DNA of 64,000 bases. Origin: Saccharopolyspora gloriosae. GTDB taxonomy: Bacteria > Actinomycetota > Actinomycetes > Mycobacteriales > Pseudonocardiaceae. The notes under the pieces were generated by a model. That model was not told the origin of the DNA and ran no database searches. It saw only the letters and a program-made list of their open reading frames with translations. The DNA lies in NCBI RefSeq assembly GCF_022828475.1, contig NZ_CP059557.1, positions 4,015,470 to 4,079,469 of the forward strand. The letters run 5' to 3'. A program made the translations under genes and the position numbers. This document shows positions 26,649 to 37,071 of the stretch, piece after piece; position 1 is the first letter of the stretch; each line of letters opens with the position of its first letter.

Positions 26649-27583
26649 TTGCGCCCCATCCGCATCGCCAGCAAGCTCACCCGACCCGAACCGCCGCAGC
26701 CGGGAACCGGAGTCCGGCTCGCGCTCTTCCAAGGTGAGAACCCGGTGGGCACCCCGGAGGCGGTGACGGCGAACCTGAACCGGATGCGGGAGGTCGTCGA
26801 AGTCGCCGCCCGCTACCAGGCACAGCTGTGCGCCTTCCCGAGTGCTACACCACCGGCTACTCGCTCGGCGCCGCCGAGGCGCGGGCGCTGGCCCAGCCGA
26901 AGGACGGCGCGGCGATCCAGGCCGCCCAAGCCGTCTCGGCCACGCACGACGTCGGGATCGTGGTGCCCTACGTGGAGCTCGACCGCGCGGCCGACACCGT
27001 GCACGACTCCATCGCCCTGGTCCTCGGCGGCGAGCTCGTCGCGAACTACCGCAAGACGCACCTGTACGGGGCGGCGGAACGGATCAACTTCACGGCGGGT
27101 ACCGAACTGCCGCCGGTGGTGAAGGTCAATCAGTTCCCGGTCGGCCTGCTCAACTGCTACGAGTGCGAGTTCCCGCCGCTTTACCAGAGTCTGGTGGGTC
27201 GCGGTGCGCGGCTCATCGTCGGCCCGACCGCCGCCGATCACCACTTCACGTTGCACGACGGCAACCCCACCCAGGTGCCCTATCCGGACGCGACCGAGCA
27301 CATCATCCCCGCGATGGCCTCGGTGTGGCGGGTGTTCGTGGCGTACGTGAACCGGCGCGGCTGGGAGACCTCGGAACGCGGGCAGTGGCAGTACCGCGGG
27401 AACTCCGGAGTGTGGGCACCGGACGGCACGCCGATGATCGCGGCCGGGCCGGAGGAGCGCAGCGACGACACGCTGCTCGTCACCGACTGCGTGCCGGACG
27501 AGGTGGCCCCATTCAGCCCGGAGGGTGATCACTTCTCGGACAACCGGGTGGCGCTGCAGGAGAAGCTGCTGCCGACGAGCTGA
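26649..27583 (+). pseudogene. Nitrilase-superfamily (C-N) hydrolase, frame broken by one missing base
   Basis: The TTG start at 26649 is supported by AAAGGAC 6 nt upstream. The first frame gives IRIASKLTRPEPPQPGTGVR and YQAQLCAFP, then breaks at the CCC run 26837-26839. With one C added it becomes AFPECYTTGYSLG and continues to 27583. The Glu-Lys-Cys triad is then complete: E in FPECYTTGY, K in NYRKTHLYG, C in LLNCYECEFPPL. The rebuilt protein is 311 residues, the family norm. It probably hydrolyses an amide or nitrile linked to glutamate/GABA or pyroglutamate metabolism. Intact motifs argue for a sequence error. Confidence 0.82.
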
Positions 27584-27594
27584 CCGGACCGATC

Positions 27595-27622
27595 GGGCCG
27601 GGCCGCGCCACCGGCCCGGCCC
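27595..27622. terminator. 11-bp all-GC hairpin between convergent genes
   Basis: GGGCCGGGCCG (27595-27605) pairs perfectly with CGGCCCGGCCC (27612-27622) around CGCCAC. It lies 12 bp after the hydrolase stop and 44 bp from the pxpA stop, so it is likely a bidirectional terminator lacking a T-run, as is common in actinomycetes. Confidence 0.65.
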
Positions 27623-27683
27623 GGTCACCCCGGCGCGGTCACCCCGATGCGGTCACGCCTGCCGGTCACGCCGGTGCGGTCTC
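27623..27683 (+). repeat. GGTCAC tandem repeat, about 14-bp spacing
   Basis: GGTCAC recurs at 27623, 27637, 27651 and 27664, with a partial GGT at 27678. The spacing is 14, 14, 13 and 14 bp with C/G-rich spacers. The array runs over the pxpA stop codon and so encodes its last residues. Confidence 0.6.
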
Positions 27684-28481
27684 CGCCTTCCCCGCCTCGG
27701 AGGCCGCACCGGTGTTCCGGTCCCCCAGAACCTCGCGCATGGCGGCGAGTTCAACGCCTTCGGCCGTGAACGCGTCGCGCACGGCCTGGGCCACCTCCAC
27801 CGCGTTCGGCCGGTCCCCGTGCAGGCATATCGAGTCCGCGCGCACCGGCACCGTGGTGCCGCTGACGGAGTGGACTTCGCCGCGCAGCACCGACAGGGCC
27901 TGTTCCGCGCAGGACCGCGGGTCCTTCGCGACCGGGTCGGGTTCGATGATGATGTGCCCGGCATCGTCGTAGTCCAGGTCCGCGAACGCCTCCCGCACCA
28001 CCGGCACGCCCAATTCGGCGACCCGATCGGCGGTCGGGCCTGCCAGCAGCACCACCGGAACACCGGGCGCGGCCGCGGCGACGGCCGTGCCGACGGCCTC
28101 CGCCACCGCCGGATCCCGCACGGTGAGCCCGTAGAGCGCGCCGTGCGGTTTGACGTGGGTGATCGCGACGCCCAGCTCGTCGGCGAGCGCCCGGAGCGCG
28201 CCGAACTGGTAGAGGCAGGCATCCGCCGCCTCCCGCGGGCTCATGGTCAGCGCCCGCCGCCCGAAACCGGCCAGGTCCGGGAATCCCGGGTGCGCACCCG
28301 CCGCCACGCCGGCGTCGCGGGCGATGCGCAGCGCGGCCCGCATGGTCCCGGGGTCACCGGCATGCCATCCGCAGGCGATGTTCACCGAAGTGACCAACGG
28401 AATCACCCGTTCGTCGTCGCCGAGCTTCCACCGGCCGAAGCTCTCGCCCGCGTCCGCATTGAGATCCACGAGTTTCTGCAC
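27666..28481 (-). CDS. pxpA: 5-oxoprolinase subunit A (LamB/YcsF family)
   Basis: The protein has 271 residues from GTG 28481, with GGGAGG 8 nt upstream. LamB/YcsF signatures: VDLNADAGESFGRWKLGDD, SVNIACGWHAGDPGTM, GAHPGFPDLAGFGRR, THVKPHGALY and SICLHGDRPNAVE. PxpA works with PxpB and PxpC in ATP-dependent opening of 5-oxoproline to glutamate. Here it is divergent from pxpBC, separated by a 352-bp promoter region. The last 20 residues are encoded by the GGTCAC repeat zone. Confidence 0.92.
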   Translation of the reverse strand: MQKLVDLNADAGESFGRWKLGDDERVIPLVTSVNIACGWHAGDPGTMRAALRIARDAGVAAGAHPGFPDLAGFGRRALTMSPREAADACLYQFGALRALADELGVAITHVKPHGALYGLTVRDPAVAEAVGTAVAAAAPGVPVVLLAGPTADRVAELGVPVVREAFADLDYDDAGHIIIEPDPVAKDPRSCAEQALSVLRGEVHSVSGTTVPVRADSICLHGDRPNAVEVAQAVRDAFTAEGVELAAMREVLGDRNTGAASEAGKAETAPA

Positions 28482-28833
28482 CGGACCCACCTCCCGCAGC
28501 TGCCGAACGCGACCCGTCAGGGGCTTGTACTGCGGTGATCCCCGGCCGCGCGCCGATGGTACGAGCCATGTTCCCGCACGCCCTCGATCCGCGCAGTGCT
28601 CCGTTCGGATGTCTTCGACGTTCCTTTTCCGATCTTGGAGCGTCCTTTCAGCCCATTCCGGTGCGTGCTTTCGCGCGTACCGATCATTGTTGCGCACAGC
28701 TATGGTGACCCGAACGTGCGATTTTTTTCGTGTCGTCCAACGAGTTTGCAGCTCAGGTTCTGCGCCGGGAATCGCTTCGGCGCATGCTCGAGCACACGGC
28801 AGATCACCTCCGTAACCGGTTGAGGAGGTCGAC
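28482..28833. other. Divergent pxpA / pxpB intergenic region
   Basis: 352 bp without a gene. It contains a T7 run at about 28723-28729 and, at the right edge, GAGGAGG before ATG 28834. Promoters for both sides must lie here, but I cannot assign boxes with confidence. Confidence 0.5.
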
Positions 28834-29730
28834 ATGGCAGCGACTGGAACAGACCTGCCTCCCGCTCGGTACGAGTTCGGCGGCGACGAATTCATCTTCG
28901 TCGAGCTCGATCAGGAAATGAGCCTGGAAGCCAATTTCAAGGCGATGGCGATCACCGGAGCTCTCCGGGAGCAGGGCATCGACGGCGTCATCGACATCTG
29001 TCCCTCCAACGCCTCGTACATGATCCGGCTCGACCCCGATCGGCTGCACCCGGTGGAGCTGGTCGATGAGCTGCGCAAACTGGAGCTCAACGCAGGCGGC
29101 CTCGCCGACGATCACACGGTGGCTACGCGGATCGTGGACGTGCCGATCCTGTTCGACGATCCGTGGACCCGCGAGACGCTGCTGCGCTTCCGCGACAATC
29201 ATCAAGATCCCAGCGGGACCGATCTTGAATACGCCGCACGGATCAACGGATTTCGCGGGGTGCCCGAGCTGATCGATTCGATCACCGGAGCCCCGTTCAT
29301 CGTGACGATGCTCGGATTCGTCCCCGGATTGCCGTTCTGCTATCAGATGGTTCCGCGTGAACGGCAGATCGAAGTCCCCAAGTACGTGCGGCCGCGCACC
29401 GATACTCCCGAACGCGCCTTCGGTTACGGCGGCGCGTTCTCCGTGGTCTATCCGGTGCGCGGAGCGGGCGGATATCAGCTGTTCGGCATCGCGCCCGCGC
29501 CGGTGTTCGACCTCGCGCAGACCCTGCCGGACTTCGCCGACCACATCGCTTTCCCGAAACCGAGCGACATCCTGCACTACCGCGCCATCGACCGCACCGA
29601 GTACGACCGGATCCGCGCCGAGGTGGAGGCGGGCACCTTCCGCTACCGCACCGCCGAAGTCGAGTTCTCCCCGACCGCGTTCCTCGCCGACCCGGACGGC
29701 TTCAACCGCAACCTGCTGGAGGTGCTGTGA
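28834..29730 (+). CDS. pxpB: 5-oxoprolinase subunit B / carboxyltransferase domain 1 (KipI/AHS1 family)
   Basis: The protein has 298 residues with GAGGAGG 5 nt before ATG 28834. The AHS1 domain shows VPILFDDPWTRE, SITGAPFIVTMLGFVPGLPF, VPKYVRPRTDTPERAFGYGG and YPVRGAGGYQLFGIAP, with GFxPGxPF characteristic of the family. It is longer than typical KipI/PxpB proteins (220-240 residues). AHS1 is also the first half of the carboxyltransferase domain of urea carboxylase. The stop overlaps the pxpC start (TGATG). Confidence 0.88.
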   Translation: MAATGTDLPPARYEFGGDEFIFVELDQEMSLEANFKAMAITGALREQGIDGVIDICPSNASYMIRLDPDRLHPVELVDELRKLELNAGGLADDHTVATRIVDVPILFDDPWTRETLLRFRDNHQDPSGTDLEYAARINGFRGVPELIDSITGAPFIVTMLGFVPGLPFCYQMVPRERQIEVPKYVRPRTDTPERAFGYGGAFSVVYPVRGAGGYQLFGIAPAPVFDLAQTLPDFADHIAFPKPSDILHYRAIDRTEYDRIRAEVEAGTFRYRTAEVEFSPTAFLADPDGFNRNLLEVL

Positions 29731-30707
29731 TGAGTGAGATCATCGTGCGCTCCGGAGGCCTGTACACGACGGTGCAGGACATCGGCCGCGACGGGCAGTA
29801 CGCCATCGGGATGCCGCCGTCCGGCGCCCTGGACCAGTACTCCTACCGCGTCGCGAACCTGCTCGTGGGCAACCCCGACGGGGCGGCCGCGCTGGAAGCC
29901 ACCTACATCGGCCCGGAACTGGAGTTCACCGACGACCGGCGGATCGCCATCACCGGCGCCGAGGCCCCCGCCCGCATCAACGGCGAGCCGGTCGCGCTGT
30001 GGGAGACGCTGACCGTGCGGGCCGGCGACGTGCTCTCGTTCGAGATGATCACCTCCGGCGCCCGCCCGTACGTGGCCGTCAGCGGCGGAGTGGCGGTGCC
30101 GGAGTACCTGGGCTCGCGCTCGACCTACACGCTCACCGGTATCGGTGGGTTCCAAGGCCGCGCGCTGCGCACCGACGACCGGCTGCCGTTGGGCTCTCCG
30201 CCCATCAGCGGACCCGCACCCGGCACCTCGGTGCCCGCGGGCCTGCGACTCGGCCTCGGCGGAGTGGCGGAACTGCGACTGGTCGTCGGCCTGTGCTCCT
30301 ACCGGCTCACCCCGGCCGCACTGGAGTCCTTTGTGGATACCGAGTGGAAGGTCACCAAGGACGCCGACCGCGTCGGATACCGGTTGCGCGGCGGCACCAT
30401 CGACTTCGTCGACCGCGAGCCGCCGTTCGGCGCGGGCAGCGACCCGGCGAACGTCGTCGATCTCGGCTATCCCATCGGGTCGGTGCAGATCCCCGGCGGC
30501 AACGAACCGATCGTGCTGCTCGGTGACGCGGTGACCGGCGGCGGCTACGCCACGGTGGGCACCGTGATCTCCGTGGACCGCGACCGGATCGCGCAGGCCC
30601 GCACCGGCGACCGCGTGTCGTTCACGCCGGTCGACGTCGACGCCGCGATCAGCGCCCGCCGCGACCGCGGCATCCGGCTGGAGAAGGTCCGCGCGGCAGT
30701 CAGTTGA
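29730..30707 (+). CDS. pxpC: 5-oxoprolinase subunit C / carboxyltransferase domain 2 (KipA/AHS2 family)
   Basis: The protein has 325 residues; ATG 29730 with GGAGG 8 nt upstream is preferred to the adjacent GTG 29727. AHS2 motifs: GGLYTTVQDIGRDGQYAIGM, GALDQYSYRVANLLVGN, ALEATYIGPELEF, ISGGVAVPEYLGSRSTY-like AVSGGVAVPEYLGSRSTY, and GYPIGSVQIPGGNEPIVLL near the C-terminus. With PxpB it forms the AHS1-AHS2 pair seen fused in urea carboxylase. It is followed after 41 nt by a biotin carrier gene. Confidence 0.9.
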   Translation: MSEIIVRSGGLYTTVQDIGRDGQYAIGMPPSGALDQYSYRVANLLVGNPDGAAALEATYIGPELEFTDDRRIAITGAEAPARINGEPVALWETLTVRAGDVLSFEMITSGARPYVAVSGGVAVPEYLGSRSTYTLTGIGGFQGRALRTDDRLPLGSPPISGPAPGTSVPAGLRLGLGGVAELRLVVGLCSYRLTPAALESFVDTEWKVTKDADRVGYRLRGGTIDFVDREPPFGAGSDPANVVDLGYPIGSVQIPGGNEPIVLLGDAVTGGGYATVGTVISVDRDRIAQARTGDRVSFTPVDVDAAISARRDRGIRLEKVRAAVS

Positions 30708-30748
30708 TCCCCCGAGCAGCGCACCCGATAGTTATGGAGGAGGCCATC

Positions 30749-30984
30749 ATGTCGACTGTGAACGCCACGCTTCCCGGCGTCTTCTACCGTCGTCCCTCGC
30801 CCGAACAGGATCCGTTCGTCGAAGTCGGCGCCGCGGTTCAGGAAGGGCAGACGATCGCGCTCATCGAGGTGATGAAGACCTTCAGCGAAGTCAAAGCCGA
30901 GCAGGCGGGCACCATCGGCCGCTTCCTGCTCGACGAGGGGGACGAGGTGGAGGCCGGTCAAGGTGTCGTCGAGGTCGTGTCGCC

Positions 30985-30988
<4 letters not shown>
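30749..30988 (+). CDS. accB: Biotin carboxyl carrier protein (short)
   Basis: The protein has 79 residues from ATG 30749, with GGAGGAGG 6 nt upstream. It is a single biotinyl domain: LPGVFYRRPSPEQDPFVEVG, then the biotin lysine in IEVMKTFSEV. It carries EVMKTF rather than the classical AMKM, as also seen in carriers of urea-carboxylase-type systems. There is no N-terminal extension like that of fatty-acid AccB. The stop overlaps accC (ATGA), so the two subunits are coupled. Confidence 0.9.
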
Positions 30989-32328
<1,340 letters not shown>

Positions 32329-32859
32329 TCAGCGCGGGACGACCTCGTCGCGCAACACGCTGTAGCGCACGCAGTCCCGCCACCGGCCGTCGCGGAACAA
32401 CCAGCCGCGCAGCACGCCCTCCCTGGTGAAACCGGCCTTGGTGAGGGCGCGCTGCTCGGCGAGGTTGTCCACCTCGGTGCCCGCCTCGACCCGGTTCACC
32501 TGGGTGTGGGCGAACAGGTACGCCACCAGTTTCCGCTGGGCGTCGGTGCCGTGGCCGCGGCCGCGCGCCTCCGGCAGCAAGGTGATCCCGATGTTCCAGC
32601 AGTACGAGGTCTGGCCGGTGGGATTCTTGGCCCAGGACACGAAACCGAGCCGTCGCTGCGGATCCTGTTCCGTGACCACCAGCAGCACGCCTTCGTCGGC
32701 GGACAGCAGCCCGGACTCCGCCCAGCGCCGCCGGAAATGCCCGGCCCCCTGGTAGCCGAACCAGTTGTAGGGCTGGGTGGCCTCACACGTGTTGAGCATC
32801 CGATCGAGATCGGTCAGGTCGCCTTCGAGTACCGGTCTCAGCAGCACTATGGACCCCAC
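32329..32859 (-). CDS. GNAT-family N-acetyltransferase (RimJ/RimL-like)
   Basis: The protein has 176 residues. It shows LRPVLEGDLTDLDRML, the acetyl-CoA loop LLPEARGRGHGTDAQRKLV (R-G-x-G-x-A variant), VNRVEAGTEVDNLAEQRAL and the C-terminal GFTREGVLRGWLFRDGRW, typical of RimJ/RimL-type acetyltransferases. The GTG start at 32859 has no strong ribosome site. The substrate is unknown. Zero bases separate its stop from that of accC. Confidence 0.85.
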   Translation of the reverse strand: MGSIVLLRPVLEGDLTDLDRMLNTCEATQPYNWFGYQGAGHFRRRWAESGLLSADEGVLLVVTEQDPQRRLGFVSWAKNPTGQTSYCWNIGITLLPEARGRGHGTDAQRKLVAYLFAHTQVNRVEAGTEVDNLAEQRALTKAGFTREGVLRGWLFRDGRWRDCVRYSVLRDEVVPR

Positions 32860-32957
32860 ATCGAGACCGTAGACCGCTCACGCGCCGCTGGACATGCTCT
32901 GTTCCGGTGGTCGAGCGCGTCCGAACCGTCCTGATCGGCCCCGAGACCCCGGATGGG

Positions 32958-33614
32958 TCAGTCGCGGGGGCGCCGGCAGGTGTAGACCCGCGCGGGCGGA
33001 ACGTTGCGCCACACCGTGCGGCTGGTGAGCACCTCGTCGAAGGCGCCGTCCAACCGGTGCCGGAACGCACGCGCACCGGCCATGCCCAGGGCGTGCACGT
33101 AGGCGAACGTGGTGAACGCGCCGCCTGGGGCGAGCACTTTGCCGACCTCGCTGAGGATGTCGCGCTGCAGCTCACCGGAGAAGATCGACCACGGCAGGCC
33201 GCTGACCACCGCGTCCACCTCGTCCACCTCGGCGTCGGCCAGCAGGGTCCGCAGCTTCGCCGCGTCGCCCTGCACGACCTCCAGCCAGGGCAGGTCGACG
33301 CGCAGGTGCTCCACCATGCCGCCGTCGAGTTCGATCGCGAGGTGCCGCCCGCCTTCGGGCAACCGGTCGCGCACCGCCCGGCTGAGCGCTCCCGTGCCGG
33401 GGCCGAGTTCCACGACGACCGGGCCGGTCGAGGAGTTCGAGGCCGGTCGCGACCGCGGGACGACGGCGGCCATCTCCCTCGCGAGGTACGGCGAGCTGGG
33501 CGCCACGGCGCCCACCAGGCCGGGCTTGCGCGCCGCGCGGGCGGCGAACTTCCGGTAATCCGCGAACACCGATCCGGCCTTGCCGGCCTGAGGCCGTTGC
33601 TGAGATGTGGTCAC
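32958..33614 (-). CDS. SAM-dependent methyltransferase (phospholipid N-methyltransferase-like)
   Basis: The protein has 218 residues. Class I SAM motif VVELGPGTGALSRAV, then LAIELDGGMVEHL, QGDAAKLRTLLADA and AVVSGLPWSIFSGELQRDIL. The VSGLPW motif and arrangement resemble bacterial phospholipid N-methyltransferases and KsgA-like proteins. An N-terminal region with KFAARAARKPGLVGAVAPSS (probable amphipathic helix) fits membrane-lipid contact. It stands alone, with 98 nt before the GNAT gene. Confidence 0.8.
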   Translation of the reverse strand: MTTSQQRPQAGKAGSVFADYRKFAARAARKPGLVGAVAPSSPYLAREMAAVVPRSRPASNSSTGPVVVELGPGTGALSRAVRDRLPEGGRHLAIELDGGMVEHLRVDLPWLEVVQGDAAKLRTLLADAEVDEVDAVVSGLPWSIFSGELQRDILSEVGKVLAPGGAFTTFAYVHALGMAGARAFRHRLDGAFDEVLTSRTVWRNVPPARVYTCRRPRD

Positions 33615-33870
33615 GGCTGCCTTCCGCGATCGTCGGGCGAGGTCCGGGCAACCCTATCGGTCTCGCACCGGCGGGCGTCGCCGCCCGAGTTCCCGACACG
33701 CGGAACCGGTGCACGTGAATCGAATTCGAGTATCCGGACGCCGCCGAGACGATTCGCGGGATCCGATAATGCGATTCGAGGAGTCGCGAGCAGAATGCGC
33801 GCCGTAATTCACTCGAATAGCGTGTAACACGGGAAGGAACTCCCGCGATAAAAGTTTCTTCAGAGGCGTG

Positions 33871-33894
33871 GGGCTTGTCCACCCGGACAAGCCC
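33871..33894. terminator. 10-bp hairpin terminator
   Basis: GGGCTTGTCC (33871-33880) and GGACAAGCCC (33885-33894) form a perfect stem with an ACCC loop, 13 bp beyond the stop of the small minus-strand gene. It likely ends that transcript. Confidence 0.72.
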
Positions 33895-33906
33895 GTTGCG
33901 CCGTAC

Positions 33907-34074
33907 TCAGGCAGGCTGCTCGGTCAGCGCACCCGCCGGCTCCACCGCCGGGACCTGCTCAGCGGACTGAGCGGGAGTGTTCAGCGCGGGTTTGTTCACC
34001 CACCTGACCGCCACGCCTGCCACCGCCAGCAGCACGATCGCCTCAACTGCGAGAGTCACCCACACCATTGCCAC
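33907..34074 (-). CDS. Small single-pass membrane protein
   Basis: The protein has 55 residues from GTG 34074, with AAAGGAGG 8 nt upstream; ATG 34068 is an alternative. One hydrophobic helix (VTLAVEAIVLLAVAGVAV) is followed by a Pro/Ala/Glu-rich tail (NKPALNTPAQSAEQVPAV). The good ribosome site and the terminator beyond its stop support a real gene. No family recognised. Confidence 0.6.
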   Translation of the reverse strand: MAMVWVTLAVEAIVLLAVAGVAVRWVNKPALNTPAQSAEQVPAVEPAGALTEQPA

Positions 34075-34237
34075 TTTCCTTGCCTCCTTTCCGCTGACCT
34101 CCCCGTCTTCCGAAACGCGCGAACGGGCGCACACGTGTGCCCGCACGGGTCTTGCGCTCGAAAGAGGTTCGGGGCCGAACACCCACTTACACCCCGATAC
34201 TAGGGCCTTGTTTCGGGTGGGTTAAGGAGGGGTCGCG

Positions 34238-35401
34238 GTGGCGTGCGTCGCATCCATCCGGGTGAGCGCCGCGGTGGCGGAAAGCACAGCCGACGAGGGG
34301 ACGTCCACGGCATCTCGGAGCGTTCCGATGAGTGTGGAGCACGAGGTCGACGTCGTCGTGATCGGGGCCGGGCAAGCGGGGCTCAGCAGCGCTCATCACC
34401 TGCGCCGCAGCGGGTTCGAGCCGGACTCCGGCTTTGTGGTGCTGGACGCGGACACCGGCGCGGGCGGGGCGTGGCGGCACCGCTGGCCGTCGTTGCGGAT
34501 CGGCGGTGTGCACGGCATCCACGACCTGCCGGGGCTGGCGCTGCAGGAGAAGGACGGGGCGCGGCCCGCCTCCGAGGTGCTCCCGGAGTACTTCGCCCGC
34601 TACGAGCGCGAGTTCGAGCTGCCGATCCGGCGGCCGGTGAAGGTGTCGGCGGTGCGACCGGGCCCCGGCGAGCGGTTGCTCGTGGAGTCCGGCACCGAGA
34701 CGTGGGCGGCCCGAGCGGTGATCAACGCGACCGGGACGTGGTCGAAACCGTTCCTGCCGCACTACCCGGGGCAAAAGTCGTTCACCGGCAGGCAGCTGCA
34801 CGTCGTGGACTACCACGGCGCGGCGGAGTTCCGCGGGCGTCGGGTCGCGGTGGTCGGCGGCGGGATCTCCGCGGTGGAGCTGCTGACGGAGATCGCCGAG
34901 GTGGCCGAGACGACGTGGGTGACGCGACGTCCGCCCGTGTTGAGCGACGTCGAGTTCACTCCCGACATCGGGCGTCATGCGGTCGCGGAGGTCGAACGGC
35001 GCGTGCGGGCCGGATTGCCGCCGGGCAGCGTGGTGAGCGTGACCGGGCTGCCGCCGACGCCGGCGATCCTGCGAGCTCGGGAGCGGGGCGTGCTCGACCG
35101 GCACCCGATGTTCGAGCGCATCACCCCGAACGGGCTCCGATGGGCGGACGGCCGTGCGGTGCCCGTCGACGTGATCTTGTGGGCCACCGGGTTCCGGGCG
35201 GCGCTGGATCACCTGGCCCCGTTGGGCCTGCGGGAGCCGGGTGGCGGTATCCGGATGGAAGGAACTCGGGTGGCCGCGGAACCCCGGCTGCACCTGGTGG
35301 GCTATGGGCCTTCGGCCAGCACCATCGGCGCGAATCGGGCGGGACGGGGCGCGGCGAACGAGGTCCGGCAGTTGCTCGGCCAGGAGCTCGCGGCCCCCTG
35401 A
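34238..35401 (+). CDS. Flavin-dependent monooxygenase-like NAD(P)/FAD oxidoreductase
   Basis: The protein has 387 residues. FAD loop VVVIGAGQAGLSSAHHL near residue 40; NADPH loop VAVVGGGISAVELLTEI near 205; late motif VILWATGFRAALDHL. It resembles YUCCA/CzcO-type flavin monooxygenases. GTG 34238 has AAGGAGGGG 5 nt upstream, which is decisive; ATG 34328 has none, so a 30-residue N-terminal extension is real. A TACTAG -10-like box sits about 40 nt before the start. It is convergent with the NCS2 permease gene (12 nt). It could oxidise a substrate for the neighbouring catabolic operon, but nothing shows this. Confidence 0.8.
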   Translation: MACVASIRVSAAVAESTADEGTSTASRSVPMSVEHEVDVVVIGAGQAGLSSAHHLRRSGFEPDSGFVVLDADTGAGGAWRHRWPSLRIGGVHGIHDLPGLALQEKDGARPASEVLPEYFARYEREFELPIRRPVKVSAVRPGPGERLLVESGTETWAARAVINATGTWSKPFLPHYPGQKSFTGRQLHVVDYHGAAEFRGRRVAVVGGGISAVELLTEIAEVAETTWVTRRPPVLSDVEFTPDIGRHAVAEVERRVRAGLPPGSVVSVTGLPPTPAILRARERGVLDRHPMFERITPNGLRWADGRAVPVDVILWATGFRAALDHLAPLGLREPGGGIRMEGTRVAAEPRLHLVGYGPSASTIGANRAGRGAANEVRQLLGQELAAP

Positions 35402-35413
35402 TCGGCCCCGGCC

Positions 35414-36745
35414 TCACCCTGCCCGCGCGGGCCTGCAGACGCGCAGCAGGTGGTAGCCGATGAGGGTGGTCAAGGTGCCGAGGGCGATGCCGCTGATGCT
35501 CAGGCTCGGGGTGAACGTGAGCGAGACGTCGCCGATGCCCGCGATGACCCCGGCCGCGACCGGCAGCAGGTTCACCGGGTCGGCGAAGTCCACGCGGTTC
35601 TGCACCCAGATCTTCACTCCGAGCAGCCCGACCATGCCGTAGAGCACCACGGTGATGCCGCCCAGCACGCCTCCCGGGATGGCGGCCACGACCGCGCCGA
35701 ACTTGGGGCACAGGCCGAAGCTGATGGCCACCACCGCCGCCACCCAGTAGGCGGCCGTGGAGTACACGCGGGTGGCGGCCATGACTCCGATGTTCTCGGC
35801 GTAGGTGGTGGTCGGCGGACCGCCGAACGCGCTGGAGAGCGTCGTGGCGAACCCATCGGCGAACACGGCTCGCCCGAGGCTGCCCTGCAGGTCGGTCCCG
35901 GTCATCTCCTCGACGGCCTTGACGTGACCGGTGTTCTCGGCGAGCAGGGCGATCACCGCGGGCAGCACCACGATGATCGCCGAGACGGAGAAGGACGGGG
36001 CGTGCACGTCGGGCAGCCCGAACCACGGCGCGTCGGCGACTCCGCTGAGGTCCACCCTCGGATGCGTGCCGACCACACCGTCGGCGTCCGGCGCGGTGAT
36101 CGGACCGAAGAGCACGTCGAACGCCCAGGACAGCAGATAGCCGCCCGCCAGCCCGAGGAACACCGCGATGCGACCGAGGAATCCGGGCAGCAGCACGGTT
36201 CCGACCACCACGATGATCATCGTGATGAGCGCGATCCACTGGTCCTGCGGCCAGTACGTCTCGGCCACCACCGGGGCCAGGTTGAACCCGATCAGCAGCA
36301 CCACCGCCCCGGACAGCACCGGCGGCAGCAGCCGGTGCACCACACCGGGTCCGGCGAAGTGCACCACCAGGCCGACCGCGGCGAGGACCGCGCCGGACAC
36401 CAAGATCGCTCCGGTGACCGTGGCGGTGTCCCCGCCGCCTGCGCGGATCGCGGTGACCGCGCCGACGAAGGACGCGCTGCTGCCCAGGTAGCTGGGAATC
36501 TTGCCTTGCACGACGAGCAGGAACAGGATCGTCGCCCCGCCGGAGACCATGATCGCGAGGTTCGGGTCGAGTCCCATCAGGACGGGGAACACGAACGTCG
36601 CGCCGAACATGGCCACCACGTGCTGAGCGCCGAACCCGATCGTGCGGCCCCAGGTGAGCCGTTCGCCGGGTGCGACCGACTCACCAGGGCGTGGCGTGCT
36701 TCCGTCGCCGTGCAGTGTCCATCCGAAACCCGTTCGCCCTCGCAT
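35414..36745 (-). CDS. NCS2-family uracil/xanthine permease
   Basis: The protein has 443 residues and about 13 membrane helices. Family motifs: FGAQHVVAMFGATFVFPVLM, GSSASFVGAVTAI, LLPPVLSGAVVLLIGFNLA, ENTGHVKAVEEMTG (substrate-binding Glu in TM8) and FGGPPTTTYAENIGVMAATR (TM10, NxG region). It is most like UraA/PyrP uracil:proton symporters. It is the last gene of the minus-strand pyrimidine/hydantoin operon but is split from it by repeat copy C (327 bp). Uracil or hydantoin uptake is the obvious role. Confidence 0.9.
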   Translation of the reverse strand: MRGRTGFGWTLHGDGSTPRPGESVAPGERLTWGRTIGFGAQHVVAMFGATFVFPVLMGLDPNLAIMVSGGATILFLLVVQGKIPSYLGSSASFVGAVTAIRAGGGDTATVTGAILVSGAVLAAVGLVVHFAGPGVVHRLLPPVLSGAVVLLIGFNLAPVVAETYWPQDQWIALITMIIVVVGTVLLPGFLGRIAVFLGLAGGYLLSWAFDVLFGPITAPDADGVVGTHPRVDLSGVADAPWFGLPDVHAPSFSVSAIIVVLPAVIALLAENTGHVKAVEEMTGTDLQGSLGRAVFADGFATTLSSAFGGPPTTTYAENIGVMAATRVYSTAAYWVAAVVAISFGLCPKFGAVVAAIPGGVLGGITVVLYGMVGLLGVKIWVQNRVDFADPVNLLPVAAGVIAGIGDVSLTFTPSLSISGIALGTLTTLIGYHLLRVCRPARAG

Positions 36746-36793
36746 GACGAACAGTCTCTCCCGACGACATTTCGGACACCGATCACGGTCGTT

Positions 36794-36972
36794 TCGGAAT
36801 GACCTGCGTAGTGGGTCCCTCAGCGGAACCTCTACTGCTTCCTCGCTGCGGGATCGATTCCTCATTCACGCCGTACGCAGCGAAAACGCCGTCATCGCGA
36901 GAAAGCCGGTGAGAACCCGCCGGTGGCCGTCCTGTTCAAGCCGGTCACCGCTCAGTGGTTCCGCCGCTGACG
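36794..36972 (-). repeat. Dispersed hairpin repeat, copy C (minus orientation)
   Basis: Read on the minus strand it matches copy A from GTCAGCGGCGG through GGCCACCGGCGGGTTCTC to CTACGCAGGTCATTCCG. The long stem is weaker here (about four mismatches in 15), so the copy is partly decayed. It lies between the LLM oxidoreductase gene and the start of the NCS2 gene, 49 bp before its ATG. Confidence 0.75.
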
Positions 36973-37071
36973 GGACAACGACCCGGCTGCACCAGAGCCG
37001 CACACGGATGTCACACGACGGTGTGCCATGGCCCGGTCACTCGTTGGAGCGGACCCGGGGTCGGATCATCA

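Noticed and set aside
28596-28815. Small plus-strand frames in the pxpA/pxpB gap
   Set aside because: They have no ribosome site or family match and overlap the only place where both promoters can lie.
33607-33807. Short frames between the methyltransferase gene and the small membrane protein
   Set aside because: Codon use is atypical and no start signal is visible; the stretch is treated as intergenic DNA with the terminator at 33871.
35450-36802. A 450-residue His/Asp/Arg-rich plus-strand frame opposite the NCS2 permease
   Set aside because: Its composition is that of a reverse-complement frame of a hydrophobic gene; the minus strand encodes a clear permease.
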